Shown here: positions 1 through 11,620 of the stretch, in pieces
How positions within the stretch are numbered: position 1 is the stretch's first letter
Layout: the number at the start of each line of letters is the position of its first letter
From: Zanthoxylum bungeanum
Taxonomy: Eukaryota > Streptophyta > Magnoliopsida > Sapindales > Rutaceae
Reading direction: 5' to 3'
NCBI GenBank assembly: GCA_019454045.1
Contig: SKCR01023742.1
Coordinates: 353,501-417,500 of the forward strand
DNA length: 64,000 nucleotides
Program-made: the position numbers and the translations under genes
The notes under the pieces: generated by a model
The model's database searches: none
Seen by the model: only the letters and a program-made list of their open reading frames with translations
Told to the model about the DNA's origin: nothing

Positions 1-1951
1 CGGAAGGAAGAAATACAAATCACATTTTGGGAGTCATTTTCGTGTAATTTTGTTCTTTTGCACACATGCAAACATTCTTACCATTGGATATTTAAAAATA
101 TAATTATTCTTTGGTAGGGACATCCTCATTTTATAAGGTTCATACATTCTTTAAAAGACAAAAAAAACTCTAATGCACTAAAATTAAAAAAGAAAAAAAG
201 TTTTCCACAATATTTTACTGGAAAATTGTGGATGTTATCACCATAAATTATTTTTTGAAAAATAATACATATGATTTTCAGGAAGAAGGGTGATTGCGAT
301 TTTACTACCGTACGCAAACGCACGTATCGTTCAAGTAATATATTGACAAAAGTCGGATATCGTACACGCATGTACTTAATATCTCCCCTATTAATATCAA
401 AAATAACTTACTAAACTATTAATTGCAAGATTGAGTGATTAAACTAATTAACTAAAAAGTAAATAAAGAACAAATAACAACGTCCGGAGGAAACCTTATA
501 TAATAGAAGAATCTATAGTTGTAACTTCACATAAGCACGAAAACAATGGGGTCAAACATAATTCAATTAATGAAGTAGTTGTTATGAATTATTAACCTAG
601 AACACTAAAATTAAGTTATGAGGTTTCCTTTTTGGTTTTGGGACGAGCTTGTACTTATATAGAAGGTACGAGGGTCTTTCCTGATTAAAAATTGAGTTCT
701 GGCAGCACTGGGAAAACATCCTCTGTGTTGCGACGAGTGATGGCCTTCATCAGCGCTTCTTGATGCGCCCAATTTTGGTTATTTTGGTTTATTTTTTTTC
801 ATGCATGGATCGAGACGCACTTCTAACCTCGCGACACGTGCGATGTTTATGAAATTTGGCCCAATTTTGACTCTAATGTTGTCGATTCATCCCTCGTAGA
901 GTCTGTTTGAGTCTTGATATGATTTTAACCTGCAAAACAAACCCAAAACACATCAAAGCGCTCACAAAACTCAAGATAACACACAAAACACTGAGATAGA
1001 GGGTCGTTAGATATTGACCTAATCCTTAATCTGAAAATCTTCCAGAAATATTCGGAAATATAACACCCGTTAAAGGTAGGATGCTACCGGTAGATGATAG
1101 GATTAACCCGTCTCCATAAACCTCTAAATTTACAGAAAATCGGACATGATATATTCTAAAAGTAGACAACCTGAAACAAAGTCCAACATCAAAACAAAAT
1201 CTGAAAAGACATCACATACACAAAAGGACCTCACGTCCACACAAAACACATAAAGATATCAATAAACACTTAATGGCTCCATGCCCACAACATCACATGC
1301 AATCAAAAACTTTACTTAATAATACAAAACAATGTGCTCAGCACGACAAATAACATATAATCATAGACCCTAAACTTGTAAGATTTTTCCCAGGACACTT
1401 GCGATGTTGACTGTAACTATGATGATCTGCGTCTCGAGCATGACTTCAAAAGTGGTTGACCCATCTGGTAGCCAATCTACAAAACTAACAAATTGGTTTG
1501 GTGTGAGTTAAAAAACTCAGTAAATAACCACGCTCGTAAAAAAAATTATACAATTCAAACATATAAGAAGGTTTTTCAGAATTACCAATTTATTACGAGT
1601 TCAGAATTTTCAACTTTATTTTTATCCTTTTTTTTTAACATGTGCTAAATCCTCATATTTATATATCTACTTATATGCCAATTTAACACCCAAATATCCA
1701 AAGCATACAAAGCAAAATTCAAATATCATAGAGTACGTCATCTAACATCGAATCAATTTCAATCATATGAAACATGAAGTCATATTTTTTTTTATTACGA
1801 ATAAGCATCTTTGAAATATCATCAAATCGATAAGTAAAACAAACTTTCTTCAATTTGAAACAAACCTTCTTCAATTCCGATAGCCTTACAATAACTTAAC
1901 ATTCGTGATTCATATGCATTCACACATATCATAGTTCACTTCTCTTATATT
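1..1951. other. Non-coding background, probably diverged gypsy-type LTR sequence
   Basis: No reading frame with recognisable protein content is seen here. The stretch about 1040-1560 resembles 63190-63680 in the same orientation: shared words include CGGACATGA, a GTCTCGAGCAT block, and GGTGTGAGTT followed by AAAACTCAGTAA and TAACCACGC. Long non-coding repeats of this style are typical of Ty3/gypsy LTRs, but I see no termini, PBS or pol domain, so the class is inferred. The 81-codon minus-strand ORF at 126-371 is AT-rich and looks accidental. Confidence 0.35.
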
Positions 1952-1956
1952 CATAC
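1952..1956. repeat. Left target-site duplication CATAC of the TRIM/copia composite
   Basis: The five bases before the first TRIM LTR are CATAC, identical to 29167-29171 just after the second TRIM LTR. Confidence 0.8.
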
Positions 1957-2147
1957 TGTTGGGTGTGCAAACAAAGTCCCACATTGGTTAGAAATGGGGA
2001 AGATCATGGGCATATAAGGATAGACATGTATCTTCATTGGTATGAGGCCTTTTGGGTATAGCCCAAGAGTAAATCCATGAGGGCTTAGGCCCAAAGTGGA
2101 CAATATCATACCAATGTGGAGATAGATGATGTCCAAGGTTCCTTACA
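1957..2147 (+). repeat. TRIM 5' LTR
   Basis: A 191-bp LTR beginning TGTTGGGTGTGC and ending CCTTACA, with the GTCCCACATTGG motif common near the start of plant TRIM/SMART LTRs. It matches 28995-29166 closely, except that the right copy lacks about 18 bp spanning GTCCCACATTGG. The antisense ORF in both copies is a by-product of the repeat. Confidence 0.8.
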
Positions 2148-2161
2148 AGTGGTATCAGCGC
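2148..2161 (+). promoter_or_regulatory. Primer-binding site of element A
   Basis: AGTGGTATCAGCGC directly follows the LTR. It matches the initiator tRNA-Met complement TGGTATCAGAGC with one change (A to C). Confidence 0.75.
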
Positions 2162-3529
2162 ACCGTTTTTGTTTTGATTAGTTTTCTCTCATTTGAACTC
2201 GAAATTGGGTGTGTAAAAGCTCGTTGGAAAGCTAACACCCTGAACTTACTTTTAGGTACAAGTTTTGCATGATTTGGTTAAGATTTGAATTATGAAATTG
2301 CATTTAAAGTTCACGCATCTGTAAAAAAACGTGAATAGTAAATTTATTTGATTAAAAAAATATGCAATATCATAATTAAATATTAATCAAAGTTATTTAA
2401 TGCCTAAAATAATTCCAACATATTAAAACTCATATGCTTGATGATTCTATGTATGATTAGAATTGGCATGATTATTTTAGGGTGTAAGCATCTAGAGACT
2501 TTCTAAGGAAATAGAGAGTGTATTGCTTATCCCTTAGCTAAGTAATTATTTCGTGATGAACTTAGAGATTTATTACCTTTAAGGCTAATAAATATAAATC
2601 ACTTGTTTATAATAAAAGACATTATAAAAGATACAAGTGGGGTGGGACCAAGGCGTTAATAAAACTTTCCAAACTAAAGTTAATTTAACCAAAGGTATTA
2701 CTAGAGTTAGATAATGATTTGGTGTCTTCCTTCACTCACTACCTTTTTATAGCCAAAAGGAAAAACTGTGAAGACATCTAGATAATCATTTACTCAAAGC
2801 TTACCTTAAAGCATATTTAAAGTGTTGGACTAATTTGGAGGATCTATTGTTTATTCCTGTCACCAAGACAATAAGAGCCTAAGAGGTAAGGGTATTTAAG
2901 AGAGTTCACTCCACCCTCCCTCTGGGGAATTTTCAATTGAGGAATCCATTTCACAGTTATTCACTTAAACTTGCCAAAATCCTCAATAATAATTTAAGTC
3001 TAAAATTTGCATCCCATTGTAAAGTATAGACCCAAAGGGCTTAAACCGTATTGGCAAGACTAGGCTTTACGAGACTGACCAATACCAATTTGTCCCTAAA
3101 TTGTACTATTGACAATGGTTTGAATTTTCTGAGTCACAAGACGCAGCGACCCTTAGGCGTGGTCTTATAACTTAGTGGCAAAGATTGGGTGTCTACAAGG
3201 ACTAGCATAAGCTATGGCATGTTTGATTGTCCAACCCAACGATCAAGGAATTGTGATTTATATCATATATTGGTTGGGAACCTACCTAATTATCGTATTT
3301 TATAACGACCGACCGTAGTCGGAGTTGTGAAATGATGATAATGAGATCCTTGCCCACAAGAAATCCATCATATTGGGGTTGATGTGATTTGCTTAAAATT
3401 TTAAAACAATTGAGTGGGAGCAACTTCATAATATTAAAAGCCCATGTTATTATAAAACATTAATAAAAACATATTCCTAATTTTAACATTCTCTCTTAAC
3501 AGGTGGGTTAAAATATTTAACAAAAATTC
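2162..3529 (+). other. Element A 5' leader
   Basis: This AT-rich untranslated stretch lies between the PBS and the gag remnant. It has no recognisable coding content, as expected for the leader of a plant copia element. Confidence 0.5.
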
Positions 3530-4345
3530 AAATAGCAAACAGAGTATCACTTCGTTCCATCCTTGATGAGCATAAGCTCAAAGGGGATAACTACAATGAC
3601 TAGTTTAGAAACCTTAAAATTGTCTTATGATAAGAAAAGATTTTCTATGTTCTTGAAAGACCATTTCCCCTGAACCCTCAGAAGATGCTGACCAAAATAC
3701 ATTTGATGCTTGGAAGAAACACATCGATGATGATGAGCAAGCAGTTTGCATAATGTTTGGCTCTATGTCGGATGAACTTCAGAAAGCTCACGAAGATATG
3801 GATGCTCAAACCATCATCTTTCACTTGAAGGAGTTATATGCAACTTTCATTTATATCGTGAGATTCCAAGTGTCATATGCCTTATTCCAAACAAGGTATA
3901 AGGAAGGATCTGTTAGTGGACATGTTCTTAAGATGATTGGCCACATTGAAAAATTGGCCAACCTCGGGTTCATCATGGATAATGAGATAGGTCACGATCT
4001 AATTCTTCAGTCCTTACCAAAAGACTTCTCTAACTTTATTATGCAGTTTCATCTGTCTAATAAAGAAGCTACTTTAGCAGAATTGCACAATCTGATAAAG
4101 CAAGCAGAGAAGGACTTGAAACCGAAGCTTAAAACCTCTGTCATGCTTACGGGTATGGACCCGAAGCCACGAGGCCCAAAGAAAAATAGGGCAAGGCCAA
4201 GGCTCCAGATCACCTAAAGCCCAATGGTAAGGTGGAGAAGAAAAAGGGAAATGTGAAATGTTTCTTTTGTGGAAAGAAAGGTCATTAGAAGAAAGACTGC
4301 AAATCCTTGAAAGCCAAGGAAGCTAGGGAAGCCCAAGAGGCCAAG
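3530..4345 (+). pseudogene. gag: Element A copia gag (broken by stops and by element B)
   Basis: The protein would be the copia capsid/nucleocapsid. The first part reads SLRSILDEHKLKGDNYND and then hits a stop. An open stretch at 3753-4217 holds the typical gag core (LILQSLPKDFSNFIM). After a frame change, a zinc knuckle of CX2CX4HX4C form follows near 4259-4300: CFFCGKKGH, a stop where tryptophan is usual (TAG for TGG), then KKDC. The frame runs into element B at 4346 and resumes at 23766. Identity as copia gag is secure; it is not functional. Confidence 0.85.
4341..4345. repeat. Left target-site duplication CCAAG of element B
   Basis: CCAAG precedes TGTTAGG at 4346 and is repeated at 23761-23765 directly after the other end. 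Confidence 0.85.
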
Positions 4346-4806
4346 TGTTAGGTTTATTCTAGGTCCCAAGATCAAACAAGACATGAAATACATGTGTGAA
4401 TACATCAAAGGAGTTGCGGAATACTCACATCGATCGGTTGTGCGACGAAACGACGAACAAAACTCCAAGATTGCTCACTGGATTAGGCGCTCACTGCAGC
4501 AGAATTTCAGTCCACTGTTTTCGGTTTTGAGCTGAGATTTGAGCCTCGAATTTGCGTCGAACGATTCCCGGCTCGTGGGTGAGTTTCCCTAACACCTTCG
4601 CAAGTCTCTCGGAGTGCTAGCTCCGCTTGATTTTGCCACAAAATCAAGGCACAAATGCTTCCCTTCTCACGGCAAAATGAAGAAACCAGTGAGTTTATTC
4701 ACTGCCCATTTGGGCGTGAATGTGATAGAGTGTGGAGAGAAGAAGAAATGTGAATTAGTTGGTCAAAACCTTTTCCAAAAATGGTTTATATATTTTACCA
4801 TAAAAA
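4346..4806 (-). repeat. Element B 3' LTR, outer piece (left of F)
   Basis: This matches 21686 to about 22146 almost base for base, starting TGTTAGGTTTATTCTAGG. It stops at an A-run where F is inserted; the uninterrupted copy reads on into TACATAAAAT. Confidence 0.85.
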
Positions 4807-7429
4807 TGTTGGGGTTGGTGCTCAGAGCGCCAATCCGGGCCGTATTTATGTCTGATTCATGGATACGAACATCCCTTTATTCCATAATATTACTTATTTA
4901 TGGTTGCACCTCTTGTTCTTATATACGTATTCGATCTGATTACGATTAAGATTGAAACTAAATGTGGTTTAGTGATATGTATATATTAGACAAAGGCCCG
5001 ATAATATATAATGTAGTACACAGTTACAAAGTTAGTTTGTAATTGACATTGGGAAGTGTCACTGCTATATGTATATTATCAAACATAGTTCCTGGTCAAG
5101 ATTTGCTAACACGGGTCGGTTAGTCAAATCCGTTGAGACCAGTACATGTCGTATATCGAGACTTGGTCCGATGGTTTATCCCAATGAACCATGAGTCTAG
5201 GGAGACTCGTATAGACGTGTAGGTGTTTATAGTGGATAAACACTGAACGGCTCACCGAAGATTCTTAATGGATGGTACGCCAACGTCAATAAGAATCTTC
5301 TCGGGTTGAGTAGCATAGTGGTCCTTCGACTTGAGACACCACTGTGGATGTATGAGACATCCTTCACACTTAGATGGCAGTCACGTCACCGATCTATTTA
5401 GATCAGACCTCCGCCTGTTCGTTGGGTGTGGATCGATCCTCAGGATATCCTGTGTGTGTCAAGATAGGATCCGTCAGTTCTGTGTACAGAGCATAGGTAG
5501 TCCATATATTATTAGCAGTCTGTTAAATCTGTGGCCACAGTATACATCGGAAGTAAGTTCCGAGAGTTATTTAGAGATTGCTAATAGATACGTCGACGAG
5601 ATAATACCTATAGAGATTTGACGTTTACATCTATATCTCTGGGATTATCTGGATACCTGTGACGGAGGGATTATACGTATGCAATGACCTCGACCTGTAT
5701 GATTCAGCTAGTTTATCCGTGATCGTCATAATCTACGGGTGGATAGATTATGTACATGAAATTGGATTTCGTGACGGATATACCTGAATCTAGAGAGTCT
5801 CAATAATGAAACATACTCGTAGAGCACTAGGGCAACTTTTGTGAATAATGATGATTATTTACAATCGTTTAAACGTTAAACGAAAAATACATGCGAACGG
5901 GCCGAACCGTCATTTCCTAATTAATGTGTATTTGTATTTAATATATGATATTATTAAATACACATTAATAAATAGTCAAATAAAGGTATTTGACATATAT
6001 CATCAATATATGTATTTGAGATATTTAAAGTAAATATAATACATATATTTGATATATTTGTATTTAATTAATTATTTAATTATTTAATTGTTAAATGATT
6101 AATATAATTAAAATATAAATATATCACCAAATGATAAAGTTAGGAAATGATTATAAGTGTAAATGTTTGACTTTACATTAAAGGTAAAGGTTGTCAAATT
6201 GAATTTGACTTCCTTGGATATTTATTTTAATTGTTAAAATTGAAATATCTTTTTTCCTTTATTTTGTATCAAATTCGGCCAAGACCCTAATATAAATATA
6301 ATTGTTATATTTTTGAGTTGCATTTGTTCACTTACTTTATTCATTGAATTGTTTGATGATTAAAGTTGCAAGTTGACAAGTTGCTTTTAAATGAAACAAA
6401 AATATAATATCTAGATATTATTTCTTAGCCAAATTCGGCCAAGGCTTGCATTTTTGGCAAGTATATATTGTTTCATTTATTTAGGGTTTGATTAACCTTT
6501 TCACTTTATCAAAACTCCATTAAAACAAGGCAAAGAAGGTAGAGAGAAAAGAAAAGAAAAACAAGGAAAAGCTTGGAATTTAGTAAGTATTCCAACCTTC
6601 CATTAGAGAGTAATTTGTTCCTCTTGTTGTGGGCAACATCTTGTGATGTTCTTGAGTTTTTCTATTCCTTATTCCTTGTACTTTTGATGGATAAAAGTTT
6701 GATGAAGATGATTTGCATGTATGATGTTGGAAGTTTATTACTAGTGTAGTAATAAGCATTCTTTTAAGGTTTTAGAACCTTGTTGCCATTCTAGAGTTAT
6801 TGACCCACTCTTAAATGACCTAGAATTGTTCTATAGTTGTTTCATTGTGTTGAGACTTGAAATGGATGGAAGAAGAAGAAACATGATTGAAGTATGTATT
6901 TAACCAATTTGGTCTAATTTGTCCAATTTGAAGAAATTGAAAAATTAGGGTTCATGACCAATTCCAAATTTGGGGTTTTCATTTATGTTGTGTATTTGGA
7001 TGTGTATATGATGAATATAAAGTTTCATGTTGATTGGATTACATCTTGATGTGTTTTGAAGCATGAAATGACAAAGTGCACAAATTGCCACCTTTGGGAG
7101 GCATTCGGCCAAATGGATCAAATTTGGGGATTTGGTTGCTTTTGGTGTTTTGATGTTTTGAACATGCTAAGTTCATCTTAGAAATGATTTAGAATCATTC
7201 AAAATTGATTAGATCAATTTCGGACTAAAATGGACAAAATACCAATGTAAGGGCATTTCGGTAAATTCACTTGAATATGATTCATTTGAATTTTATTTCA
7301 TAATTTGATCATTGGATAATTAAATAAATATGTTTATTTAATTAATCCGAGAAAAATTTTTGAAATCGGAAGACACGATCTTCCGCCGCTTCCGCTGCGT
7401 TACCGGATTCACCCCCTAAAACCCCTACA
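4807..7429 (+). repeat. Element F 5' LTR
   Basis: This 2623-bp LTR is near-identical to 11621-14234. It starts TGTTGGGGTTGGTGC and ends ACCCCTACA, with the PBS three bases later. The first 950 bp carry successive inverted repeats (stems at 5223/5236, 5257/5290, 5727/5744). The middle is very AT-rich and the last part repeats the motif TTCGGCCAA. The 61-111 codon ORFs here are not supported as genes. Confidence 0.9.
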
Positions 7430-7432
7430 AAA

Positions 7433-7444
7433 TGGTATCAGAGC
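7433..7444 (+). promoter_or_regulatory. Primer-binding site of element F
   Basis: TGGTATCAGAGC is an exact complement to the 3' end of plant initiator tRNA-Met, three bases after the LTR. Confidence 0.85.
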
Positions 7445-8340
7445 GAGTCTGATTCTAGGCCTCCATAAAATGATTAGCTTGTTTTATTCAATGTTTAATC
7501 ATGTTTTCTTGACTTTATACATGCTTGGTATAATCTAATTTGATTAGATTTAGGGTGTATGACACTTAATGAATATCCCCGCTTAATAAGGTTTTAAAGT
7601 AACTAGTATTTGGAATACTTGTTTCTTGGTCCGTCTTGTCAATACGGTTTATAAATATCTTTCCGTTGACTACATCCGAGACCGTGCCTCTACTGTGAGG
7701 ATGTAGCTGATAGAAATTTATTTATGCCGAATGTATATTAGATACTAGATAAATTTAAGCGAAAGCGGAATCCTGAACGTGCCCTAGCTGTCAGGGTTAC
7801 GCAAGTAACTTGAGTTTATCATTGGCAAGTTTTACCTTGGTACGTCTCCTTGTGGGCCTGCCTTCGCAGCGACAACGAGAAACGACCAGGACCGGAACCT
7901 AGGAGTCACTAGTGAGTGATTGACAATGAGTTGTCTACCTGTGAATATACGTAGGCGAGACCGTGCCTCTGCTGTGAGTCGAAATATATTCATGGGGTCC
8001 TCTTCCCATTATGGAATTCGATTTAATTATTGAATTCTCGTCTTTCCGTTGGGGATTACGGAATTACGTAAAAATAGTGGGAGGCACTGCTAAGTTTAAA
8101 ATATTCCATAACTTAGGCAGTGTATGTTGTTATGGAAATTGTCGCTTGTTTGTTTCCTTATTCTATTGTTTATATAGAATTAAACTTTTATTTACTGCAC
8201 ACATATTATGATATGTTATCTGACTTGACTCTTGGTTGTAGTTATTCTAGAATAGGTTCTAGATACTAATAGACTAGGATATTAATAGATTAGTCTAAAC
8301 CATCGGGAACTGTTGTTCCGATTTTCTTAAAAAATAAAGA
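7445..8340 (+). other. Element F leader
   Basis: There is no convincing coding content. It contains two copies of a 23-bp repeat starting CGAGACCGTGCC (7677-7699 and 7956-7978), a long imperfect hairpin around CACTGC/GCAGTG at about 8083-8122, and the purine motif AAATAGTGGGAGGC at 8072-8085 that is also in the leaders of B, C, D and E. Confidence 0.6.
7670..7992 (+). repeat. Pair of 23-bp repeats, each framed by its own inverted repeat
   Basis: The copies at 7677-7699 and 7956-7978 differ at one base. The first is bracketed exactly by CTACATC (7670-7676) and GATGTAG (7700-7706). The second lies between TGAATATA (7942-7949) and TATATTCA (7985-7992). The loop sequence is kept while the stems are unrelated. 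Confidence 0.7.
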
Positions 8341-11280
8341 TGGTTAATGACTTAGTTTCTAAGTCATAATAGATAATCTAGATAGATATCCCCTTTAGGA
8401 TATAATACTTTAGAGACAATAGTTTCTTATGCAGTAAGAATTGACTTGAATTAGTTCATGTCTCGAGATTCTTGACTGGCATTTAGAAAGCCCTATTAGG
8501 TATTTGTTTATCTAGTAATGACGTTTCTAAGCTTTAATTACCTTTAGAGGTTATGTGTCTGACACAATTTGCTAATCAGTTATTTACAATGTTGTGAATA
8601 GTTGAATGCAAATAGTAAAGCTAAAGAAAGGAGATGTGTATATTTGTGTATAGAAAATATCGATTTTCACAATACTACAACTATAGGTATTGGATACCAG
8701 ATCTCTGTCTAGTTATTTGAAATATTGGTTAACGATTGTTTTGATATTTGATATCGGAACTTGCGACTATTGGATAATCACTTGTTCTTTATAAACAATT
8801 GTTACATATTTTATAATAACTAGTAGTGTCATTGACGTAGAGATAAACATAAGGAGAAATTATTCGGTAAAGTAAATAATTTAGAACGGTGCTTTATGAA
8901 TTTAATCACTTAAGTATTGGATGCTCATTCCGTATGGTAAATGATGGTTTGATACTAGATCACACTATACATCTTTATCCATTTAATGAATATTGTATTC
9001 AGGAAAGTGATTAAGATCTCATTTAACCAATGATTGTCATTGGACCACCAAATTTATTTAAACTGATACATTGGATGTATGTGGTTTAATAAATAATAAT
9101 TGCTTAAGGTAGCTTTCTTTACTTCGTAACTTAGTTGATGAATTGTCATAACTTAGTTACGTGTTTCTGAAGGAACACATATTGAAAGTCTTGAAAGTAT
9201 CAAGTACTTTCAATCCGTTCTGATGAAACGTAGATTGAACATTTTTGACTTGTTCAAATATATTCAATCTAAAGGTTTTAGAGAATTCTATCCTCAAAAT
9301 TCATAACATGTCTTTGAACTGTTCAAAGATCTTTGATACGATCAAACGTATGAATTTAAAGCAATTAGTTCTAAGGTTTTTAGTGAATATGATTCATATT
9401 CAATATTGTTCTTCCACGATTCCATCTTGATGGAATTGAGTAGTGGGAGCAATCGAATCTTATATGATTTGATTCGTCCGATATTGAAAGTTACCGAATT
9501 AGTTTCAGTACTCTTGGGGTTATACTCCAGTAACACTAATTCATCTCTTTAATTAATGTTCCATTTTTTTCTACAGTTGCATATATGATATGTATAGGTA
9601 GAAAATTGAATCTTGAAAAGTTTGAGATTTCAATCTTTCTTTTATATAATAGTTATATAATGGAAATTACTTACACCTCGGAGGTATAAGTAAAAGTTTA
9701 TCGTTTATTCTGTTTAATAGAATATTGTATTCTATTAATAGAATATCTTTCCTACGATTCTAAGTAATAAAATCGTTTTATTACTTGGTGTGTAACATCA
9801 GATGTTAACTATTGTAGAAAAGACTTGACTTATTGAAGTCAAATGTGAGAATGATAAATTATAAATGGAACTACGTAATTAATAAGATGAACAACCCCTT
9901 ATACATCTTCCGTACATGTCCAATAGGATAACATAATCATTCACGAGTATTTGATACTTAATGGTTCCGTTGTTTTCTTATTGAAGAAAATTATCCTATA
10001 ACTTATAATGGAAGCGATATTTGATATCGATTCTGGAAGTTCACCATTGAACCTTAGATCTAAGATTGTTCATAGCTTACTATGATCAAGTTTTGAACTT
10101 GATCACGCTTTCATTATGAATTAGTTCATGATATGTGCTAATTGTTTGCACAACGGAAGCAATGTGAGCTTATTAAAGGTTTGACCTTTATAGTATGACA
10201 GTGAGAAAAGTTATACTCAGCAATCTATTGTAGATTCTGAGAAAACTTATCTCCAGTCACACTAATGAACAATTAAAGATATATTGGTTAATGTTGATAA
10301 TAAACTGTATATTTTAGCTAAAGAATGCAAAGTGGCGTTTTTGGATGACTTATTCAATAAGAGATCAATTGTGATTTCCTTATTTGAAGAGTTCATTCTG
10401 AAATGGCCCTAGAGTTTGTGTTCTGTTGAGATCGCAGTTTAGTGTGCTAGCTTATAGAGCCTATTGTAGACTCGGATAAGTCTTCCAGAAGTATGTGTTC
10501 TCTATTTTTGATATCGTCAGATTTTCTGATCTTGTCAAAGTATATAGAATACATATGTGATTAGAAGGGTTAGTGGGAGCGTACATATTACTTTCTAGTG
10601 TTATATATCTTAACGACATTGTCATTATTATAGTAATAGAGATGTTTGTATGAGGTAAAAGATTTACCTAGTCTTCTTTACTCCGTGATAAAAGTGGGAG
10701 TAGTCTCTGTTATATTTGATATAAAGTTTTATATATGATATGAAACTTGGAGACTTGTGAGATACCCCTATTAGTCGTACATTAGATATGATCTAATGAA
10801 GGACATAACAAGGCTATCTGTATGACAGTTAGTATAACTGTTCGACAGTTTTGTATGTCTTATACATAGTATTCATCTTTCGTAAAGGATGATTCCTTTT
10901 TCGAAAGAGATATTGATTAGAATGTCTAAACAATATTATGTATCATTTGATGATGACATAGTGAATACTTTATTACATGCGATTATCGATGTCGATTTAA
11001 TCGTAATTGTTACGAGTTATTTTGACATCTTATAGACCATATGATGGATCTTGAAACACGTTCTTTGTGATCTTTGAGATATTAAGAACGAGTTTCTAAT
11101 TCATGGAGAATATAGTCTGCAACCATTAGGGTCATATTAGTTTTGAGACTAATTATGACGTTAGACAGTCTACGTCATAAAGAGTCACAAAAGATGCAGT
11201 GGGAGTGTCACGAAGGATTCTACTATTTAGTGGAATCAAATGCAACTTTTGAAGTATTGACTTATGAAGTTGCATAGTGA
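8341..11280 (+). repeat. Array of short perfect inverted repeats (hairpins) in element F
   Basis: Perfect stems found by eye, as total span (stem length, loop): 8347-8367 (9, TTT); 9027-9043 (7, TTG); 9191-9213 (9, 5 nt); 9311-9329 (9, 1 nt); 9728-9745 (9, none); 9762-9786 (11, TCG); 9793-9807 (7, 1 nt); 9825-9842 (7, ATTG); 9973-9990 (7, ATTG); 10083-10105 (10, TTG); 10174-10190 (7, TTG); 10653-10669 (7, AGA); 10780-10798 (8, ATG); 10825-10841 (7, GTA). Nearly perfect ones lie at 9669-9691, 10216-10241, 11132-11158, 11155-11178, 11216-11237 and 11240-11275. Neighbours often touch or overlap. Confidence 0.8.
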
Positions 11281-11620
11281 CCTTTTAAATTAGAAGTTTT
11301 AAATTGGTGTTGTGTTTGCGGTTGTCCTCATAGTATTTTTGGATTTGATCCCTAAATACTTGGACAACTTAGTAGCTGTAGCATAATACAGATATAGCAT
11401 CCATTTCATATTAATGTATAATTTAGATTCTACAAAATATGAATGATGCTGACTATGGGAACGATAGAGTTTGTTTGACAAACTCGATATTTCATAGCGG
11501 ACTTGTTTTTGTTGCCTACCTCTTAAGTACTGGGTGAGCTTTTGAGGACCATGTGCATACGACGCACATTGAGACGTGTATATGATACCGTGGATTGGCA
11601 CTAGAGCAAGTGGGAGAAAT
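10541..11620 (+). pseudogene. pol: Element F copia pol remnant (RT and RNase H end)
   Basis: Only scraps are readable. Near 10570 is GTTAGTGGGAGC, which in related elements codes for VSGS just before the RT YVDD motif. Downstream, an in-frame DIVII at about 10616 stands where the catalytic DDI would be, and the TAC-GTG part is lost. At 11589-11615 a frame reads RGLALEQVG directly into the polypurine tract, as at the end of copia polyproteins. Stops and frameshifts occur every few codons. Reading the wider interior as decayed pol is inference. Confidence 0.45.
11608..11620 (+). promoter_or_regulatory. Polypurine tract of element F
   Basis: AAGTGGGAGAAAT lies directly before the 3' LTR, the expected place for plus-strand priming. 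Confidence 0.8.

Noticed and set aside
1951..2136. 61-codon minus-strand ORF, with a related frame at 28925-29155
   Set aside because: It lies inside the TRIM LTR pair; the similarity is explained by the LTR repeat, and the frame is antisense without domain.
4614..4949. 111-codon plus-strand ORF
   Set aside because: It spans the junction of the B LTR and F and is antisense to B, so it did not exist before the insertion.
5331..5621. 96-codon ORF in the F LTR
   Set aside because: The other LTR copy carries small indels in this interval that break the frame; no domain.
8341..11280. CRISPR array or satellite as explanation for the repeats in F
   Set aside because: The units are inverted repeats with different sequences and no constant direct repeat or spacer, and the element is a plant retrotransposon.
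11299..11601. 100-codon minus-strand ORF at the end of the F interior
   Set aside because: It is antisense to the RNase H end of the pol remnant and has no conserved counterpart.
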